A stretch of DNA of 64,000 bases from SZUA-217 sp964194555 (lineage in GTDB: Bacteria > Actinomycetota > Acidimicrobiia > Spongiisociales > ZC4RG35), in assembly GCA_964194555.1 (NCBI GenBank), contig CAXMMT010000050.1, forward strand, positions 26,428 to 90,427, given 5' to 3'. Positions 41,910 through 50,421 of this stretch are shown here, one piece after another. Each line of letters opens with the position of its first letter. The first letter of the stretch is position 1. Below the pieces are notes generated by a model, which worked only from the letters and a program-made list of their open reading frames with translations, had not been told where the DNA came from and made no database searches. Made by a program: the position numbers and the translations under genes.

Positions 41910-42784
41910 GGGTCGGTGTCGTCGATATCGGGACCAACTCGATGCGACTTCTCATCACCGACGGGGTGACCGAGTTGGGGCGATGGGTGGAGGTGACCGG
42001 TCTCGGGCAGGGCGTCGACACTTCGGGCAGTCTCTCCGAGGAGGCGATCGAGCGGACAATGACAGCGTTGCGCCGTTTTGGAGAGCTGATGGCGGATGCG
42101 GACCTCGAGAGAAAAATGGTGATCGCCACATCAGCCTCCCGCGATGCCGCCAACAGGGAGCCGTTCTTTGATCGCGCCGAAGAGGTTCTTGGCACAAGGC
42201 CCACGTTGATCAGCGGTCACCAAGAAGCAAGGTTCGCCTATCAGGGGGCCACCGCGAGTCAGGAACTGGCTCCTCCGGTGGTCGTTTCGGACATCGGTGG
42301 GGGAAGCTCCGAGTTCGTGACGGCTGCCGACGAGACTTCTCTCGACATCGGATCCGTACGGCTCACTGAGAGGGCCCTTCCCGACAGGCCTGCGTCATCC
42401 GACGCCTTGGACGACGCCAGGGCTTTTGTCGAGGAGTGTTTCGGTTCGGTGGGCGTGGGAGACATCGGCACTCTCGTCGGGGTGGCCGGCACATGGACGA
42501 GTCTCGCCGCGATCGCTCAGGAGTTGCCCGCCTACGACCCGTTGCGGGTTCACGGCTATTATCTCAGCCGGCGTCTCCTGAGTGATGTGACGTCAGTGCT
42601 CTCTTCGATGACATTGGCCGAGACGGCGGCCATACCCAGCCTCGATCCGAGGCGGGCGCCGGTGATCCTTGCGGGCGGTGTTCTGGCATGCGGGGTGATG
42701 AAGGTACTGGACGCCACACAGATTCGGATCTCGGAGCGGGACACGCTTGATGGTGTGGCCGGCCATCTACTGGCTTTACCCTGA
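41906..42784 (+). CDS. ppx: Exopolyphosphatase / GppA family phosphatase
   Basis: This 292-residue member of the Ppx/GppA family hydrolyses polyphosphate or pppGpp. It shows the actin-like ATPase folds: VGVVDIGTNSMRLLITDG (phosphate 1), VIATSASRDAANREPF, and VVVSDIGGGSSEFV (phosphate 2), then GVAGTWTSLAAIAQEL. It is the short Ppx1/Ppx2-type form without the C-terminal HD domain. Which substrate dominates is not decidable from the sequence. Confidence 0.9.
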   Translation: MRVGVVDIGTNSMRLLITDGVTELGRWVEVTGLGQGVDTSGSLSEEAIERTMTALRRFGELMADADLERKMVIATSASRDAANREPFFDRAEEVLGTRPTLISGHQEARFAYQGATASQELAPPVVVSDIGGGSSEFVTAADETSLDIGSVRLTERALPDRPASSDALDDARAFVEECFGSVGVGDIGTLVGVAGTWTSLAAIAQELPAYDPLRVHGYYLSRRLLSDVTSVLSSMTLAETAAIPSLDPRRAPVILAGGVLACGVMKVLDATQIRISERDTLDGVAGHLLALP

Positions 42785-42803
42785 TAGAGATCCTCATGGC
42801 ATC

Positions 42804-42890
42804 GCCCGGGTGGCGGAACGGTAGACGCGAGGGGCTTAAACCCCCTTGAGCCGAATACGGCTCGTGTGGGTTCGAAACCCACCCCGGGCA
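42804..42890 (+). tRNA. tRNA-Leu (anticodon UAA)
   Basis: This 87-nt tRNA has the acceptor stem GCCCGGG/CCCGGGC and the D-arm GTGGCGGAACGGTAGACGC. The anticodon stem AGGGG/CCCCT has loop CTTAAAC (anticodon TAA). The long class II variable arm is GAGCCGAATACGGCTC, and the T-arm is GTGGGTTCGAAACCCAC. The discriminator base is A and CCA is not encoded. Confidence 0.97.
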
Positions 42891-42894
42891 CTGG

Positions 42895-42921
42895 AAAACC
42901 CGCAGACCTGCTGCGGGTTTT
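42895..42921 (+). terminator. Rho-independent-like terminator after tRNA-Leu
   Basis: AAAACCCGCAG and CTGCGGGTTTT form an 11-bp inverted repeat around ACCTG, immediately after the tRNA. The remaining stretch 42922-43094 shows no gene that I can support. Confidence 0.75.
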
Positions 42922-43094
42922 CTGGCAGAGGGTCGCGGGACCCGGGCCGGTGGGTGGGGGAGGGGAGAGGAACCGAACCCGGGCCCCACGAAGACGCGGA
43001 ATAAGACCTTCCTCTCTACGACAAAGGGATATTCTCGACCTCTGGTTCAACCCCGTGGCGGAGTGTACTCCTGTTGTCCTGCTCTCCAATTCCT

Positions 43095-44708
43095 CTAGAC
43101 AGGTACCGGCTCGTCGTCCTCCTGGGCCGCAGCCATCTCCTCGAATGACATGTCCGGGATCTTCCGTGCCACAAAGAGCGCCCCGATCACGATGGCAGCT
43201 GCAACCAGCAGACCCATGCGCAAAGCGGTCAGCTGTCCATCCTCGTAGCCATCGACGATGGCGGCGGCCTCGGAGGGGTCCAGCGAGGTCTCCGCCAGGG
43301 CAGCCGTGAGGTCGTCGCTGCTGACGAATTGGATTGACCCGTTCAAGGCGACACCGATCTCGGCGCTGATCTCGTCGGAGATTCTCGGATCGTTGGATAT
43401 CTGGTTGACGAACACCGACGCCAGAGCACTGATGACTACAGCGCCGATGAGAGCCGTTCCCAATGCGGACCCCAGTTGCTGAGAAGTCCATTGGAGACCA
43501 CCTGCCTCGCTCCGGTCTTTGGGCCCAACGGAGGACATGATCACGTTCCCTAGCTGGCTGGCAAGAAGCCCCATCCCGACACCAAGCAGTGCCATGGCGA
43601 AGGCGAATGATCCCCCCTCGAGCTCAGGCTGGATTGTTCCGGCGAGGATCAAGATTGAGGCGAACAGAACCCACAATCCCATGCGCACGATCCGCCGGGG
43701 CGTCGAGTTCTGACTCATCCGAGCCCCTATGAAGGACATGATGAACATCGTGACCGAAATCGGAAGCATTTTAAGGCCGGTCTCCAACGCATCGAGGCCC
43801 TGCACGACCTGGAGGTATAGGGGTATCGAGAAGAAGACTCCCATCAGGATGAGGTTCTGTGAGAGGAACATCTGCAGACTGGCTTTAAGCGGCCGGATCT
43901 CGAACAAACCCATTCGGATCAGAGGATCGAGCCCGAGACTCACTCGCCGCTCGGTCCATCGTTTGAACAAGCCGAGAATGACCAGCCCGGCAGCGACCAC
44001 GAACGGTGTCAGTGACAGCCCGAACGGGGCGATAGGCGAGTTGGCGTTGGCGATCCAGCCCCATTCGCTGGCCTGGAGAATCCCATAGACGAACAAACCC
44101 AGCCCTAGAGCCGTGAGAGCAGATCCAACCCAATCGATTTCCGGAATCGGCTTGGGGCGGACACCCTCGACGATCCAGCCAACGGCGAGGATGATGAGCA
44201 CTGCCAGGATGACCTCGCCTACAAACACATATCGCCACGTGAAGTTGGTCGTTACCCAACCGCCCAGGATGGGTCCCACGGCTATCCCCGCTCCCGCCAC
44301 CCCTCCGATCACACCGTAGGCGACGGCCCTGTCGGCCCCCTTGTAGCTGCCCGCAATCAGCGCCACCAGGGCGGGTAGCACCAGGGCAGCCCCAATGCCC
44401 TCCAGGATCGACCAGCCCAGAAGAAGCGACGGAATGTTCCACGAAACGGCGGTCAACGCCGAACCCGCGGCATAGATCATGAGACCAATCGAGAATGCCC
44501 TTCTCCTACCCCAGCGATCGCCGAGCTTGCCGCCGGTGATCATCAGCGCCGCCATTGTCAGGGCGTAGAAAGTGATCACACCCTGGATCACCGTCACCGT
44601 CGTGTCGAAGTCCTCGACCAACTGACTTATCGAAACGTTCATCACCGCCTGATCGAGAACCATCAGAAACTGGGCTGCGCTCAACACGACCAGGGCACGC
44701 CATTTCAT
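43095..44708 (-). CDS. MFS multidrug exporter of the DHA2 (14-helix) type
   Basis: This 537-residue inner-membrane protein has about 14 hydrophobic helices, as in EmrB/QacA transporters. It starts MKWRALVVLSAAQFLMVLDQ and has the antiporter-type GDRWGRRRAFSIGLMIYAAG loop and the motif C-like AVAYGVIGGVAGAGIAVGP then ILGGWVTTNFTWRYVF. The C terminus carries an acidic tail (FEEMAAAQEDDEPVPV). It probably exports drugs or toxic lipophiles by H+ exchange. No TetR/MarR regulator is adjacent. Confidence 0.88.
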   Translation of the reverse strand: MKWRALVVLSAAQFLMVLDQAVMNVSISQLVEDFDTTVTVIQGVITFYALTMAALMITGGKLGDRWGRRRAFSIGLMIYAAGSALTAVSWNIPSLLLGWSILEGIGAALVLPALVALIAGSYKGADRAVAYGVIGGVAGAGIAVGPILGGWVTTNFTWRYVFVGEVILAVLIILAVGWIVEGVRPKPIPEIDWVGSALTALGLGLFVYGILQASEWGWIANANSPIAPFGLSLTPFVVAAGLVILGLFKRWTERRVSLGLDPLIRMGLFEIRPLKASLQMFLSQNLILMGVFFSIPLYLQVVQGLDALETGLKMLPISVTMFIMSFIGARMSQNSTPRRIVRMGLWVLFASILILAGTIQPELEGGSFAFAMALLGVGMGLLASQLGNVIMSSVGPKDRSEAGGLQWTSQQLGSALGTALIGAVVISALASVFVNQISNDPRISDEISAEIGVALNGSIQFVSSDDLTAALAETSLDPSEAAAIVDGYEDGQLTALRMGLLVAAAIVIGALFVARKIPDMSFEEMAAAQEDDEPVPV

Positions 44709-44749
44709 GAGGCGGAACCGTAGTGCTAGTGGCGTCGATCCCGCTGGTC

Positions 44750-44755
44750 TAATGT
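44750..44755 (+). promoter_or_regulatory. Candidate -10 element of the enoyl-CoA hydratase gene
   Basis: TAATGT lies 7 nt before the ATG at 44763; there is no Shine-Dalgarno. It fits leaderless transcription. Confidence 0.4.
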
Positions 44756-44762
44756 CGCTGTC

Positions 44763-45530
44763 ATGGAGTACGTAGATGTAAGTATTGACGGTGCGGTCGC
44801 CCTTGTCCGGATGGATCGCCCACCCATCAACGCCCTGTCAGAGAGGTTCGGTCAGGAGTTGAAGAGCGCGTTTGTGCTATGCGAGGACCCGTCGATTCGC
44901 TCGGTTGTCGTCACCGGCCAACCCCACTTCGCCGCCGGTGCCGATATCAACGATTTCAAGAAGACCTTCGACTCAGGGAGCGAGGAGATGACAGCTTCGA
45001 CTCTCCTTGAGGCGATCCGGATTCTGGAGGACCTGGCCAAGCCGACGATCGCCGCGGTCCATGGCTATGCCCTGGGAGGAGGTTGCGAGTTGTCGCTGGG
45101 ATGCGACTTCAGATACATGGCCGACGACGCCAAGATCGGCCAGCCCGAGATCCTTCTTGGCATTATTCCCGGCGCAGGGGGAACCCAACGACTTCAGCGG
45201 GTCATCGGATTCCAAAAGGCCAAGGAACTCGTCTACACCGGCCGCCAGGTGGGAGCCGAAGAGGGTATGGCCATCGGCTACGCCGACAAGGTGGCGCCGT
45301 CGGACGAGTTGCTCGATCTGGCCCTTTCCGATGCCGCCGATTGGGCTACCAGGCCGACGACTGCCTTGGCCGCTGCCAAAAGGGCCCTGGCTGATGGCCG
45401 TGGCTTGACCTTGGAAGACGCGCTGGCGGTCGAACAGGAAGCATTCAGGATGTCGATGGCCACCGACGACGCTGTCGAAGGAGTCAACGCCTTCATCGAG
45501 AAGCGTGAGGCGCACTTCAAGGGGAGCTGA
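44763..45530 (+). CDS. Enoyl-CoA hydratase/isomerase
   Basis: This 255-residue crotonase-family protein contains VVVTGQPHFAAGADINDF (oxyanion Ala-Gly-Ala-Asp), HGYALGGGCELSLGCDFRYM (first catalytic Glu) and IGQPEILLGIIPGAGGTQRL (second Glu). Both catalytic glutamates are kept, so a true trans-2-enoyl-CoA hydratase in beta-oxidation is likely. No other beta-oxidation gene lies nearby. Confidence 0.9.
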   Translation: MEYVDVSIDGAVALVRMDRPPINALSERFGQELKSAFVLCEDPSIRSVVVTGQPHFAAGADINDFKKTFDSGSEEMTASTLLEAIRILEDLAKPTIAAVHGYALGGGCELSLGCDFRYMADDAKIGQPEILLGIIPGAGGTQRLQRVIGFQKAKELVYTGRQVGAEEGMAIGYADKVAPSDELLDLALSDAADWATRPTTALAAAKRALADGRGLTLEDALAVEQEAFRMSMATDDAVEGVNAFIEKREAHFKGS

Positions 45531-45587
45531 GTCGGAGCGATTCCGGACTCGCTCTAGCGGCGCATCCTGGCACAATTGGAGGCTGCA

Positions 45588-46721
45588 ATGATCTATCTCG
45601 ATCACGCCGCCACAACGCCGATGCGTCCCAAGGTCTGGGACGCCATGGCACCCTATGCCTCTGATGTGTTCGGCAACTCCTCGGGTGTGCACGACGTCTC
45701 GCGTCAGGCCAAGAACGCCCTGGAGGAGGCGCGTGAGCGGGTAGCGGCGATGCTGGGCGCGAGACCAATGGAGATCATCTTCACATCGGGTGGCACCGAG
45801 TCGGACAATCTCGCCCTCAAGGGGGCGGTCTGGAGCCCGCGGGATCGTTCAGGTGTGGTCGCCGTTGCTACTGAGCACGAAGCCATCCTCGAGACTGTCG
45901 ATTTTCTGCGCCGATTGGGCTCACCGACCGCCCTCGTGGATGTTGACAATGGAGGATTCGTCGACTCCGATGCCGTGGTCGACGCCACCGGCCCGAACAC
46001 CGCCATCGTCTCGGTGATGCTGGTCAACAACGAGACCGGGTTGATTCAAGATGTTGGCGCCGTCGCCGAGGCCGTCAAACGGTCGGATTCCGACATATAC
46101 GTTCACACCGACGCAGTTCAAGGTTTTGCATCCGAAGACGTCGATGTCGGTGCGCTCAACGTCGACATGATGACGATCACCGCCCATAAGTTCGGGGGAC
46201 CCAAGGGCACCGGTCTTCTCTATGTTCGTGAGGGAACCGAGCTCGAGCCTGTTCTCCACGGCGGAGGTCAGGAGCTTGGGCGCCGGTCCGGAACTCACGA
46301 TGTAGCCGGCGCGGTCGGTCTCGCCCGTGCAATGGAGCTGGCTGTTGCTGATCGCGAGAGGTTCCGATCACAAGTCAGCCAGATCCGGGACGACTTCGAG
46401 AAGAGACTCGGCGCCGGCATAGATGATGTTGTGCTCAACACGCCGCGTGTCGGGCGGTCGTCGCATCATCTAAACGTGAGGATCCCGGGGATCCGTAATG
46501 AGACTCTGCTCATGAGACTCGATCAGCGCGGTGTGGCGGCCTCGGCTGGGTCGGCCTGCCAATCGGGGGCAGCGACCGTGTCACACGTCCTCGAGGCAAT
46601 GGGGTTGACTCCCGCCCGGGCACGGGAAAGCCTTCGATTCTCATTCGGATGGACGTCGACGTTGGATGAGTCCATCGAGGCGGCCGACATCATCGTGGAA
46701 CTGGTGGAGAAGCTGCGATGA
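45588..46721 (+). CDS. Cysteine desulfurase (NifS/IscS-like)
   Basis: This PLP enzyme moves sulfur from cysteine to acceptor proteins, here probably MnmA. It has 377 residues from ATG 45588, with GGAGG 5 nt upstream. It begins MIYLDHAATTPMRPKVWDAM. The PLP lysine is in MMTITAHKFGGPKGTGLLYV, and the persulfide Cys in ASAGSACQSGAATVSHVL. The stop overlaps mnmA by 4 bp, which fits a sulfur relay for tRNA thiolation. Confidence 0.95.
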   Translation: MIYLDHAATTPMRPKVWDAMAPYASDVFGNSSGVHDVSRQAKNALEEARERVAAMLGARPMEIIFTSGGTESDNLALKGAVWSPRDRSGVVAVATEHEAILETVDFLRRLGSPTALVDVDNGGFVDSDAVVDATGPNTAIVSVMLVNNETGLIQDVGAVAEAVKRSDSDIYVHTDAVQGFASEDVDVGALNVDMMTITAHKFGGPKGTGLLYVREGTELEPVLHGGGQELGRRSGTHDVAGAVGLARAMELAVADRERFRSQVSQIRDDFEKRLGAGIDDVVLNTPRVGRSSHHLNVRIPGIRNETLLMRLDQRGVAASAGSACQSGAATVSHVLEAMGLTPARARESLRFSFGWTSTLDESIEAADIIVELVEKLR

Positions 46722-47767
46722 AAGTTCTTGTCGCCATGTCGGGTGGGGTGGACTCGTCGGTGGCCGCAGCCCTGATGAAGGACGAAGGCCATGATGTGAT
46801 CGGGGTGACGTTGAAACTCTGGTCAGGCCCCGATGGGCAAGCACCCACAGCCGGGTGCTGCACCGTCTCGGACTCAGAAGACGCCCGTCGTGTAGCGGCA
46901 GAACTGAGGATTCCCTACTACGTCCTCGACTATGTCGATGATTTCAAGGATGGAGTGGTTGACCGCTTTGTCCATGATTACGCGTCGGGCCGGACCCCGA
47001 ACCCATGCATCGAGTGCAACCGGACGGTCAAATTCGACCGTCTTCTCAATCGGCTCGGCGATTTCGATTGTGAGGTTCTGGTGACGGGACACCATGCCCG
47101 AAGCAGGGAGATAGATGGGGTCTGGCATCTTCTGCGCGGCGCCGACAAGGCGAAGGATCAGTCCTATGTCCTGTCGATGTTGACTCAGGTCGAGTTGTCC
47201 TCGACCCGTTTCCCGGTCGGCAACCTCGTAAAGAGAGATGTTCGCCGGATTGCTGCGGGCATGGGCATGCGCAGCGCCCACAAGCCGGAGTCGATGGACA
47301 TCTGTTTTGTCGGCGATGGCGACTACCGGGGGTTTCTCGAGGAGATTGCTCCCGACGTATTCGACCCTGGACCCCTGGTCGACACTGCCGGAAATGAGAT
47401 GGGCAGCCACGATGGAATCGTCGGTTTCACCGTCGGCCAGAGACGTGGTCTCGGCGTGGCGGTCGGGGAGCCGCGATTTGTCGTTCGGATCGATTCGGAG
47501 TCGGCAACAGTGGTTCTGGGAAGCCGTGACGACCTACTTGTCGCCGGCGTGGAGCTTTCCGACGTCACCTGGACCGGTGGTGTCGGCGGAACCGGCGATC
47601 TGATGGCTCAGTACCGAGCTCACGGCGATCCGGTGGCAGCCTCGTTGGCCGGCTCGACCTTGATGTTCGAGGAGCCACAGGCGGCAGTAGCACCCGGACA
47701 GACCGTTGCCTTCTACAACGGCGACGAGGTGCTTGGCGGGGCGCTCATCACCAGCACTTGTCGGTAA
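46718..47767 (+). CDS. mnmA: tRNA-specific 2-thiouridylase
   Basis: MnmA makes 2-thiouridine at position 34 of Lys, Glu and Gln tRNAs. It has 349 residues. The PP-loop is VLVAMSGGVDSSVAAAL. The catalytic cysteines are in GRTPNPCIECNRTVKFDRLL and ESMDICFVGDGDYRGFL. Its C-terminal beta-barrel includes GFTVGQRRGLGVAVGEPRFV. It is the second gene of the desulfurase-mnmA-ligA group; ligA begins 13 bp later. Confidence 0.96.
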   Translation: MKVLVAMSGGVDSSVAAALMKDEGHDVIGVTLKLWSGPDGQAPTAGCCTVSDSEDARRVAAELRIPYYVLDYVDDFKDGVVDRFVHDYASGRTPNPCIECNRTVKFDRLLNRLGDFDCEVLVTGHHARSREIDGVWHLLRGADKAKDQSYVLSMLTQVELSSTRFPVGNLVKRDVRRIAAGMGMRSAHKPESMDICFVGDGDYRGFLEEIAPDVFDPGPLVDTAGNEMGSHDGIVGFTVGQRRGLGVAVGEPRFVVRIDSESATVVLGSRDDLLVAGVELSDVTWTGGVGGTGDLMAQYRAHGDPVAASLAGSTLMFEEPQAAVAPGQTVAFYNGDEVLGGALITSTCR

Positions 47768-47780
47768 CGTCGCGAGAACG

Positions 47781-49814
47781 ATGTCGACGGCGAACAAGCG
47801 CATTGAGGAGCTGCGCACCTCGATCAGAGAGCATGCTCACCGCTACTACATCCTGGACGCCCCCTCCGTCTCTGACGGCGAGTATGACGCATTGGTCTCC
47901 GAGCTTCAGGATCTCGAGGAGTCCCACCCCGATCTGGTGACCCCGGACAGCCCGACACAGCGTGTCGGTGCCCCAATAGGAAACCTGTTTAGGCCGGCAC
48001 AGCACCTGGCGCCGCTGTTCTCACTCGACAACGCCGAGTCGCGGGAGGATCTCGATGGGTGGGAGCAGCGAATGGAGCGCCAACTGGGCAGACCGCCGAG
48101 CTCGTTCGTCTGTGAACTGAAGATCGATGGCTTGGCCGTTGTATTGGTCTATCGCGACGGTGTTCTCGATACCGGAGCCACCCGCGGGGATGGCACGACA
48201 GGAGAGGACATCACCGCCAATCTGAGGACCATCCAATCGATCCCCCTGCGTCTTCGTGGTGATGATCATCCATCCGTCCTCGAGGTGCGCGGCGAGGTCT
48301 ATATGCCCTATGAGGCCTTCGATGAGCTCAATAGGCAACAGGAGGCAGAGGAAAAGCCCTTGTTCGCCAACGCCAGGAATGCCGCGGCCGGGTCGGTGAG
48401 GCAAAAGGATCCGGAGGCGACCGCCAGACGGAATCTCGCGGTCTGGGTCTACCAGTTGGGACTGGTCGAAGATGGGCCGGAGTTCGACTCTCATTGGGAA
48501 ACGCTCGACTACATGCAGTCGCTCGGTTTTCGCATCAATCCGGCGAGTCGATCGATGGACACCATCGACGAGGTGTTCGGGTACACGGAGACGGCCGAAC
48601 GAGATCGTCACGATATGCCTTATCAGACCGATGGCGTTGTCATCAAGGCCAATTCGCTGGCCGATCAGGCAGAACTCGGTTTCACTGCCAAAGCGCCCAG
48701 ATGGGCGATCGCATACAAGTTCCCACCCGAGGAGCAGGTGACGATCCTCGAGGACATCTGGATCAACATCGGCCGTACCGGGGCGGCCACCCCGTTTGCG
48801 GTTCTGGAGCCGGTGTTTGTGGGTGGGGCAAACGTTGCCATGGCGACACTGCACAATCAGGACCAGGTCGCACTAAAAGATGTGCGAATCGGCGACCGAG
48901 TCATCGTTCGCCGCGCCGGCGACGTCATTCCCGAGGTTGTCGGCCCGGTGGTCTCGGCACGGACCGGCAAAGAGAAGAGATGGACGATGCCAGAGAATTG
49001 CCCATTCTGTGGCAACCCGATCGTTCGTCTGGAGGACGAGGCGGTAGCTCGGTGCACCGGTGGCTTCGAGTGCCCGTCCCGCGTCCGAGAGTGGCTGTTC
49101 CACTTCGCCGGCAGGGGTGGTATGGACATCGAGCACATGGGATACAAGACCATTGACCTGCTCCTGGGGGAGGGTCTGATCTCCGACCCAGCCGATATAT
49201 TCAGCTTCGATGTCGAGCTACTCCTCGGCTACGAGGGATGGGGGGAGATCTCGGTCAACAACCTCGAGAAGGCAATCGATGCCGCCAAGGAGCGCCCGGT
49301 TGCCAGGCTACTGACTGGACTTGGGATCAGACACGTCGGCGGAACCGTGTCAACAAAGCTGGCAAGCGTCTTCGGTGGGCTTGCTGCGTTGATGGATGCC
49401 ACGGAGGAGGAGATCGCCGAAACCGAGGGCATTGGTCCGGTGATTGCTGCCGAGGTTCGAGCCTGGTCCACAGATCCTGTCAATCGCAACCTTGTCAGCA
49501 AGCTTGGCGCTGCCGGGGTGCGTCTGGTCGACGAAGTCGAAGATCACGCGGTTTCCGATCTGCTCGGTGGCGGCATCTTCGTCGTGTCGGGATCAGTCGA
49601 GGGCTTCACGAGGGAGGAGGCCAAGATGGCTATCGAGGATCGAGGGGGGAAAGCGACCGGTTCGGTGTCGAGTCGGACGACAGCCCTGGTCGTTGGGGAT
49701 TCGCCGGGTGCGTCCAAAACACGGAAAGCTGAAGAGCTCGGTGTTCCGATAATCGACGATGCGGGTTTCAGGGAGTTGTTGGACAAGGGGCTGTCGGCTC
49801 TGACAGGACACTAG
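47781..49814 (+). CDS. ligA: NAD-dependent DNA ligase
   Basis: LigA seals nicks using NAD+. It has 677 residues from the ATG at 47781. Domains in order: Ia (YYILDAPSVSDGEYDALVSE), adenylation with CELKIDGLAVVLVYRDGVLD (KxDG), the OB fold, and a zinc finger (CPFCGNPIV...CTGGFECPS). HhH repeats (LTGLGIRHVGGTVSTKLA) and a BRCT domain (FVVSGSVEGFTREEAKMAIE) follow. The stop TAG at 49812-49814 is part of the CTAG that begins a palindromic element. Confidence 0.97.
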   Translation: MSTANKRIEELRTSIREHAHRYYILDAPSVSDGEYDALVSELQDLEESHPDLVTPDSPTQRVGAPIGNLFRPAQHLAPLFSLDNAESREDLDGWEQRMERQLGRPPSSFVCELKIDGLAVVLVYRDGVLDTGATRGDGTTGEDITANLRTIQSIPLRLRGDDHPSVLEVRGEVYMPYEAFDELNRQQEAEEKPLFANARNAAAGSVRQKDPEATARRNLAVWVYQLGLVEDGPEFDSHWETLDYMQSLGFRINPASRSMDTIDEVFGYTETAERDRHDMPYQTDGVVIKANSLADQAELGFTAKAPRWAIAYKFPPEEQVTILEDIWINIGRTGAATPFAVLEPVFVGGANVAMATLHNQDQVALKDVRIGDRVIVRRAGDVIPEVVGPVVSARTGKEKRWTMPENCPFCGNPIVRLEDEAVARCTGGFECPSRVREWLFHFAGRGGMDIEHMGYKTIDLLLGEGLISDPADIFSFDVELLLGYEGWGEISVNNLEKAIDAAKERPVARLLTGLGIRHVGGTVSTKLASVFGGLAALMDATEEEIAETEGIGPVIAAEVRAWSTDPVNRNLVSKLGAAGVRLVDEVEDHAVSDLLGGGIFVVSGSVEGFTREEAKMAIEDRGGKATGSVSSRTTALVVGDSPGASKTRKAEELGVPIIDDAGFRELLDKGLSALTGH

Positions 49815-49976
49815 TGCCCCGACCACAAACGTTCGCCGCGTTCAGGACGTCCAGTGACGCCCCTGACCGTGTCCTCGTCCTCGACGAACGGGCCGGTGCG
49901 CCTTCGTCCTGCGTCCTTGTCAGAGACGCCTCTGCCTCGCCCTCAACATCGCCAACGTTCGTGGCCAGAGCACTAG
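49811..49976. repeat. Palindromic element, arm type C
   Basis: This 166-bp element has ends CTAGTGCCCCGACCAC and GTGGCCAGAGCACTAG, inverted repeats extending into AACGTT on both sides. The core shares GTGACGCCCCTG, TGTCCTCGTCCTCGACGA and GTGCGCCTTCGTCCTGCGTC with types A and B. Its first four bases contain the ligA stop, and its last four contain the stop of the convergent gene at 49973. Confidence 0.92.
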
Positions 49977-50362
49977 CCGATCCGAAAGGACCATTCGAAG
50001 GAACCAGGGTCGGGAAGCCCTGCGTAGGTGTCCCATACGACCCGCACGGTGTGCTTTCCCGGTGTCCACTCCTGAACATTCGGATTGGATGCACTTGGAG
50101 CCCAGCGGTAGACACCGGTGCCTTCGATGAAAGTCACGTCCGAGAGCGGCCAGCCGTCAACGTATATCTCGGCGTCGTAACCCACTTCGAGGTCGATCTC
50201 GAGGATGGTCTGGGGTGGGACCAGATCGCCCGGCTCGGGTGACACCGATTCGAGCGGTCGGGGAAGATCAATGGATTCACCTTCCGTGGAGAAGGCAACT
50301 CCGAGTGCGATTGCGGCGATTGCAGTCAGCCCGAGACCGATGTAGATCAGACGATACGGCAT
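49973..50362 (-). CDS. Membrane-anchored protein of unknown function
   Basis: This 129-residue protein has one N-terminal membrane helix (LIYIGLGLTAIAAIALGVAF) and an outside domain of about 95 residues. The domain is beta-rich: ILEIDLEVGYDAEIYVDGWP and WTPGKHTVRVVWDTYAGLPD, resembling an Ig-like or carbohydrate-binding fold by pattern only. No family is recognised. Its stop codon is given by the right end of the element at 49811-49976. A 24-bp inverted match to the left end of that element lies just upstream of its start. Confidence 0.65.
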   Translation of the reverse strand: MPYRLIYIGLGLTAIAAIALGVAFSTEGESIDLPRPLESVSPEPGDLVPPQTILEIDLEVGYDAEIYVDGWPLSDVTFIEGTGVYRWAPSASNPNVQEWTPGKHTVRVVWDTYAGLPDPGSFEWSFRIG

Positions 50363-50390
50363 GCGCGGTGACCGTAGCCGTGACCCGGGT

Positions 50391-50414
50391 AAACGTCGGT
50401 GGTCGGGGCACTAG
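50391..50414. repeat. Solo terminal inverted repeat of arm type C
   Basis: GTGGTCGGGGCACTAG at 50399-50414 is the exact inverted complement of the 16-bp left end of the element at 49811, and the match continues inward to AAACGT with two mismatches. With that left end it brackets a 604-bp segment holding the 129-residue gene. Confidence 0.8.
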
Positions 50415-50421
50415 AGCCGCA

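Noticed and set aside
42922..43094. Possible second tRNA or tRNA fragment after tRNA-Leu
   Set aside because: A T-arm-like string can be seen on the minus strand, but no acceptor stem or anticodon arm pairs.
44716..44760. CTAGTGG near the enoyl-CoA hydratase start as another palindromic element
   Set aside because: Only the first seven bases match. There is no mirrored end and no core.
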